64,000 nucleotides of DNA from NCBI GenBank assembly GCA_026913215.1, contig JAPTYK010000001.1, positions 4,154,001 through 4,218,000 of the forward strand. The letters run 5' to 3'. A program made the position numbers and the translations under genes. The notes below the pieces were generated by a model. It was not told where the DNA came from, made no database searches, and saw only the letters and a program-made list of their open reading frames with translations. This document shows, one piece after another, positions 60,458-64,000 of this stretch. Origin of the DNA: Streptomyces diastatochromogenes. GTDB lineage: Bacteria; Actinomycetota; Actinomycetes; Streptomycetales; Streptomycetaceae. How positions within the stretch are numbered: position 1 is the first letter of the stretch; every line of letters starts with the position of its first letter.

Positions 60458-62117
60458 CGATGTACTTCGCATTCGTCTCGCTGTAGAAGTAGCTGCCCGT
60501 GGTGTTGAGGTAGAGCGCCCAGGAGCCGTCGCCGTAGGCGGTGGCGCGGTAGCTGAAGTTGCCGCTGCTGTTGGTGGTGACGCTCTGGCTCACCCAGTAC
60601 CACTGCTTCTCGTTCTTGGGCTTGTAGACGAGGGTCAGCTTGGCTCCGCCGAGCGGCTTCCAGACGCCGCCGATCTTGCGCTGGACGGTGCCGGAGACGG
60701 TCATCTTGCCGTTCACCGTGGGCCGGGTGGGGCTGATGGTGAAGGCGGAGAAGCGGGTGGGCGTGCGGCCCCGCTTGAGGCTCGCACCGGTCTTGGCGAC
60801 GAGCTGGTTCGTCTCCGGGTGCTGCACCCGGTAGAGCGCGGACTCGTAGCCCTGGAGCGTGAACTTGTACATGCAGTTCGTGTCGGTCCGGCCGGAGCGC
60901 AGGGTGAACCAGCTGCGTCCGCCGTCCAGGGAGGCCTGGAGCGTCACGGGCTGGGTCTCGTAGCAGGCGTAGCCGCTGCTGAGGCTGCCCGTGACGCTGA
61001 GCCTGCCGAACTCGTCGAGGGTGGCGTCGTAGGGCGAGAAGGTGAACTGCTGCGGGACGACGACGTCGATCTTGTCGTAGGGCCGGGGGTCGCCCGTGAA
61101 GTACGGGGAGGGCCGCAGCGAGGCGTAGACGTAGTCGGTCGAGTACTGGATCCGGGCGGGGAGCGAGAAGGTGCCGGTGGCCGAGGAGGTGCCCGAGCCG
61201 AGCACGTTGGCCGGGCTCGACTCGTACCATCCGGGCTGGGTGCCGGTGGCGACGACGGGCGCGCCGGCGAAGGGCTTCCAGCCGTCGTTCGTGAACCGTT
61301 CGACGAGTCCGGTGACGCGGAGGTCCGTGCCGGCGCGGACGCGGTACTTGTCGCCGGCGGCGGTGATCCGGTAGCGCGTCTGCTCGATGGGCACGTCCGG
61401 AACGCCGCGGTTCGGCTCGTCCGGGTCGATGCCGGGGCTCGGGACGACGGTCGCCGTGCCGCCGGTCAGCCGGCCCTGGGGAGTGACCGTCACCGAGAAG
61501 GTGCCGTCGGCGCGGACGGTCGCGGTGCCCGTGCGGTCGACGTATCCGGCGATGCCGTAGGTCTGGAACCAGAACTGCACCCGGGTGCCCTCGGGCGCGG
61601 TGGAGCGCTCGCCGGTGGCCGGGTTCCAGCTGGTGGTGGTGCCGGAGAGGACGACCTGAGGATGCTCGTAGCTGGTGGTCGCGCGGTCGGCGGTGATCGT
61701 GTCGACGCCGACGTGCCGCTTGTGGCTGTAGGCCGCGCCCGCCCGGTACGTGGTGGTGCCGCCGGGGCGCCGGTAGTCGATCCGGACCGGGTAGTCCCCG
61801 AGGGCGGTTCCTCCGGGGAGGGCGAGGGGCGCGTCGGTGGTCCAGTCCCCGTAGCGCAGGGTCAGCTCCTCCGTGGAGGCGAGGACCGGGGCGTCCGGTG
61901 CGGTGGAGGCCAGCACGCTGACCTTGACCCAGAGCGCGTCGCCGAGCGACCTGACGCGGTAGCGCCCGTCGTCGAGCGTGATGTCGGCGGTGTCGGCCAC
62001 TTCCGCGTGCGCGGCCGGGGCGTGGATGGCGGCGGGCGTGAGGACGCCCGCGGAGAGAGCGAAGACGGCGGCCGCACGGACGAAGGCGTGCGGAAGCCGG
62101 CGCGTTGAGCGCGGCAA
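60447..62117 (-). CDS. Large secreted beta-sandwich protein A
   Basis: 556 residues, intact, from a TTG at 62117 preceded by GGGGGG (a GTG at 62150 is the longer choice). Signal peptide RRLPHAFVRAAAVFALSAGVLTPAAIHAPAAHA. At least four Ig-like units: YEHPQVVLSGTTTSWNPATG, YRVRAGTDLRVTGLVERFTNDGW, LDEFGRLSVTGSLSSGYACY, VNGKMTVSGTVQRKIGGVWKPLGGAKL, ending DGSWALYLNTTGSYFYSETNAKYIDAR. The C terminus parallels protein B (WxL/IxxxxxxSxxFxS...YxDxR), so the two are diverged tandem paralogues, translated as a coupled pair. Confidence 0.8.
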   Translation of the reverse strand: MPRSTRRLPHAFVRAAAVFALSAGVLTPAAIHAPAAHAEVADTADITLDDGRYRVRSLGDALWVKVSVLASTAPDAPVLASTEELTLRYGDWTTDAPLALPGGTALGDYPVRIDYRRPGGTTTYRAGAAYSHKRHVGVDTITADRATTSYEHPQVVLSGTTTSWNPATGERSTAPEGTRVQFWFQTYGIAGYVDRTGTATVRADGTFSVTVTPQGRLTGGTATVVPSPGIDPDEPNRGVPDVPIEQTRYRITAAGDKYRVRAGTDLRVTGLVERFTNDGWKPFAGAPVVATGTQPGWYESSPANVLGSGTSSATGTFSLPARIQYSTDYVYASLRPSPYFTGDPRPYDKIDVVVPQQFTFSPYDATLDEFGRLSVTGSLSSGYACYETQPVTLQASLDGGRSWFTLRSGRTDTNCMYKFTLQGYESALYRVQHPETNQLVAKTGASLKRGRTPTRFSAFTISPTRPTVNGKMTVSGTVQRKIGGVWKPLGGAKLTLVYKPKNEKQWYWVSQSVTTNSSGNFSYRATAYGDGSWALYLNTTGSYFYSETNAKYIDAR

Positions 62118-62286
62118 AGGGACCCCCCACAGGTCTGAGATCGCGGCCACGCCCTCAGTCGGGCGGCCGCGTGAGCAGAACTTTAGCGCTCACCTGTTGA
62201 ACATGTTCATTTGATTCACGGGGATGCCGGGGCGGGGCGCCGGGGTCATCCTGGAATGGCCCCTTCGTGAAGGGAGGATCGGAGCG

Positions 62287-62756
62287 ATGGTCACCCTCCT
62301 GACGACGCCGGCCGACCGCGAACTGGTCATCACCCGCACCTTCGCCGCCCCGCCGCCCGCGTCTGGGAGGCCTGGACGCGGCCCGAGCACGTACGGGAGT
62401 GGTACGGGGCGGCCGGGCTGGCCACCTCCGTCGTCGACATCGACCTGCGGGCGGGCGGCGCCTGGCGCTGGGGCCAGACCGGGCCCGACGGGCAGCAGAT
62501 CGTCTTCTCCGGCACGTACGAGGACGTCGTCCCGGTGGAACGCCTCGACTACACCGAGCTCTTCGAGCAGATGCCGGACGCCGAACCGGTCCGCGTCACC
62601 CTCACCTTCGACGCCACCCCCGACGGCGGCACAGCCCTGACCAGCACCTCCCTCTGGCCCTCGAACGAGACCAGGGACCAGGCGCTGGCGGCGGGCATGG
62701 AAGCGGGGGTGCGGAAGCAGTACGACCGGCTGGCGGAGTACCTGGAAGACATGTGA
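62287..62756 (+). CDS. SRPBCC/AHSA1-domain protein (one frameshift)
   Basis: MVTLLTTPADRELVITRTFAAP, then after a lost base near 62355 VWEAWTRPEHVREWYGAAGLATSVVDIDLRAGGAWRWGQTGPDGQQIVFSGTYEDVVPVERLDYTELFE and ALTSTSLWPSNETRDQALAAGMEAGVRKQYDRLAEYLE. Activator of Hsp90 ATPase 1-like fold; in bacteria a ligand-binding or stress protein. Restored 471 nt, 156 residues. GGAG RBS. Confidence 0.85.
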
Positions 62757-62763
62757 CCCCCGG

Positions 62764-63099
62764 TCACGGCCCCCGCAGCAGGGCCTGCGCGACCGGCTCC
62801 CCGGTGCGCCGGGCCCGCGCCAGCCCCGCCTTCACCTCGGAGAGGGTGCGGGGCCGGTAACCGGGGCCTCCGCAGCAGGACTTGTGGAAGCGGATCCCCG
62901 CCTGGAGCACGACCGAGAGCGCCCGCCAGGCCGAGACGTCCCTGCGGCGGGGCGGCGCGAAGGCGGAACCCACGTGGATGAGGCCCCGCGCACAGCGCGG
63001 ACACCGCCGCTCCCGGGCACCGTCGTACGGCTTCGGATACGGCTGCTTGTACGAGGCCCGGCACGGCAGGCAGACGTACGAGGTCTTGGCGTGGCCCAT
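62764..63099 (-). CDS. Zinc-ribbon protein of unknown function
   Basis: 111 residues. MGHAKTSYVCLPCRASYKQPYP supplies CxxC, RRCPRCARGLIHVG the second CxxC (probable Zn site), and HKSCCGGPGYRPRTLSEVKAGLARARRTGEPVAQALL the end. Relatives in actinobacteria are sometimes mislabelled deoxyxylulose-5-phosphate synthase; nothing here supports that. Confidence 0.8.
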   Translation of the reverse strand: MGHAKTSYVCLPCRASYKQPYPKPYDGARERRCPRCARGLIHVGSAFAPPRRRDVSAWRALSVVLQAGIRFHKSCCGGPGYRPRTLSEVKAGLARARRTGEPVAQALLRGP

Positions 63100-63139
63100 G
63101 GCCCCAGGCTAGGAGGAACGGGGGCCACGCCCCAGCGAA

Positions 63140-63229
63140 TTACGGGCGAGCGGACTACGGGGCGAGCGACTGCGGGCGAGTGGCTTACGGGTGAGCGGCT
63201 TACGGGCGAGCGGCTTCCGGGCGGCTGAA
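63140..63229. repeat. Tandem 15-bp repeat array
   Basis: About six 15-bp units of the form TTACGGGCGAGCGGC, degenerate, ending inside the last codons of the methyltransferase (63200-63229). The stop TAA of that gene is created inside a unit, and read-through would give SPVSR repeats. Confidence 0.8.
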
Positions 63230-63955
63230 GAGGCCCGTCCAGAGGAAGGACTCGCCGAAGGCCGGGGAGTCGGCGGGGCGGTCGTGCATGCGGCGGAGCT
63301 CGATCTCCGTCAGGTCGGCGAAGACCGCCCGGAGCGAGGCGTCGGTGTACGCGAGTCCGCCGTGCAGCTTGCCCTCCCGGTAGAAGTCGGCGTCCGGGAG
63401 TTCGGAGCCCATGCCGCCCTCGCCGGCCGCGAACGCGGTGAGGGCGAAGCGGCCGCCCGGGGCGAGGGCGCGGTCGAGGAGGGCGAGGTAGCTGATCCGG
63501 CGGTGCGGGGGCAGGTGGTGGAAGCAGCCGGAGTCGTAGACCAGGTCGTACGGCCCGTCGAGGGCGGCCGTGAAGGCGTCCCCGCACACGAACCGGACGT
63601 TCGCGGCGCCCGCCTCGGCGGCCCGTTCCTCCGCCCAGGCGACGGCCGTGGGCGAGAGGTCGACACCGGTCACCTCGTAACCGGCCGACGCGAGGTACAG
63701 GGCGTTCCGGCCCGGCCCGCACCCCAGGTCGAGGACCCTCCCGCCGGCCGGCAGCAGACCCCGCTCCACGTACGAGACGAGGTTCTCGTCGGGCTTCGCG
63801 ACGAAGAACGGCACCGGCCTCTCCCGGTCCGCGTAGAACCCGTCCCACCAGTCCGACCCGCCCTCCGTCCACCGGTCGGCGCCCGGCGTGAACAGCCCGT
63901 CGAGCAGGGTGAGTACGTCGTCGATCGTGCGGATGCTGCGGTCCCTGGCGTCCAT
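63200..63955 (-). CDS. Class I SAM-dependent methyltransferase
   Basis: 251 residues, intact. MDARDRSIRTIDDVLTLLDGLFTPGADRWTEGGSDWWDGFYADRERPVPFF, SAM motif I GRVLDLGCGPGRNALYLASAGYEVTGVDLSP (~residues 72-102), FVCGDAFTAALDGPYDLVYDSGCFHHLPPHRR, ALAPGGRFALTAFAAGEGG. The GCFHHLPP phrase and order resemble thiopurine/tellurite-type small-molecule methyltransferases. GGAGGGA RBS. The last residues lie in the 15-bp repeat array. Confidence 0.88.
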   Translation of the reverse strand: MDARDRSIRTIDDVLTLLDGLFTPGADRWTEGGSDWWDGFYADRERPVPFFVAKPDENLVSYVERGLLPAGGRVLDLGCGPGRNALYLASAGYEVTGVDLSPTAVAWAEERAAEAGAANVRFVCGDAFTAALDGPYDLVYDSGCFHHLPPHRRISYLALLDRALAPGGRFALTAFAAGEGGMGSELPDADFYREGKLHGGLAYTDASLRAVFADLTEIELRRMHDRPADSPAFGESFLWTGLFSRPEAARP

Positions 63956-64000
63956 GTGGATCTCCCTCCGAGTCCCTCAAGAATAAGGCGAGTTGAAGGA

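Overview
The window is a GC-rich actinobacterial chromosome segment, almost certainly Streptomyces. Gene content and order (gpmA, phoU/phoR-phoP, carD-ispD-ispF-cysS-rlmB, msiK, cdgB, nagK-nagA, otsB/otsA, gpgS, thrC with a SAM riboswitch, cspA, and a groEL with CIRCE sites but no groES) match the conserved core of Streptomyces chromosomes as I remember it. Third codon positions are overwhelmingly G/C, GTG and TTG starts are common, and long GC hairpins separate convergent genes. I saw no CRISPR array, rRNA or complete transposon. There is one tRNA (Thr, anticodon TGT).

Layout. 1-6.1 kb: AraC-type regulator diverging from an MBL-fold hydrolase, MFS transporter, phosphoglycerate mutase, a duplicated-domain membrane protein, a small secreted protein, a GNAT and a Cys-rich peptide. 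6.1-9.9 kb: the phosphate regulon core phoU <> phoR-phoP with Pho-box-like repeats, then an LpqE-like lipoprotein. 9.9-15.1 kb: carD, ispD, ispF, cysS, rlmB. 15.2-21.8 kb: DoxX protein, sugar nucleotidyltransferase, the sugar-ABC ATPase msiK, tRNA-Thr and a coiled-coil/Mrr-nuclease/TerD fusion. 21.9-30.1 kb: accessory oxidoreductases, acetyltransferases, a decayed aminoglycoside-kinase-like gene abutting nested intergenic repeats, and a pentapeptide-repeat protein. 30.1-32.9 kb: a NarL-type two-component system divergent from a secreted HbpS-like haem-binding protein, which looks like the HbpS-SenS-SenR three-component system. 32.9-36.1 kb: M1 peptidase lipoprotein, GNAT, TerD, ArfB. 36.0-38.3 kb: a small accessory island with a GntR/UTRA regulator pair and two tiny ORFs. 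38.3-42.9 kb: RidA, flavin reductase, the c-di-GMP cyclase CdgB, a CBM-like membrane protein and a secreted SH3-like protein. 42.8-47.8 kb: sugar kinase, nagA, nagK and a sugar-binding lipoprotein under DasR-like sites. 47.8-54.3 kb: trehalose (otsB, otsA) and glucosylglycerate (gpgS) genes with small regulators and enzymes between them. 54.4-58.7 kb: SAM riboswitch-thrC-sulfur carrier, cspA, groEL. 58.8-64 kb: two overlapping large secreted proteins, an SRPBCC protein, a zinc-ribbon protein and a methyltransferase.

How it fits together: phosphate control (phoU, phoR, phoP), amino-sugar uptake and catabolism (msiK, nagK, nagA and the binding protein share DasR-like sites), isoprenoid precursor synthesis (ispD, ispF), osmolyte synthesis (otsA, otsB, gpgS), redox/haem sensing (HbpS with its kinase and regulator) and stress chaperones.

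Data-quality warning: about 26 genes, including housekeeping genes such as gpmA and cysS, carry roughly 60 apparent single-base frameshifts, mostly at C or G runs. In nearly every case adding the missing bases restores one ORF whose total length is a multiple of three. I read this as homopolymer under-calling in the assembly, not mass pseudogenisation, so these genes are annotated across their restored extent and the breaks are noted.
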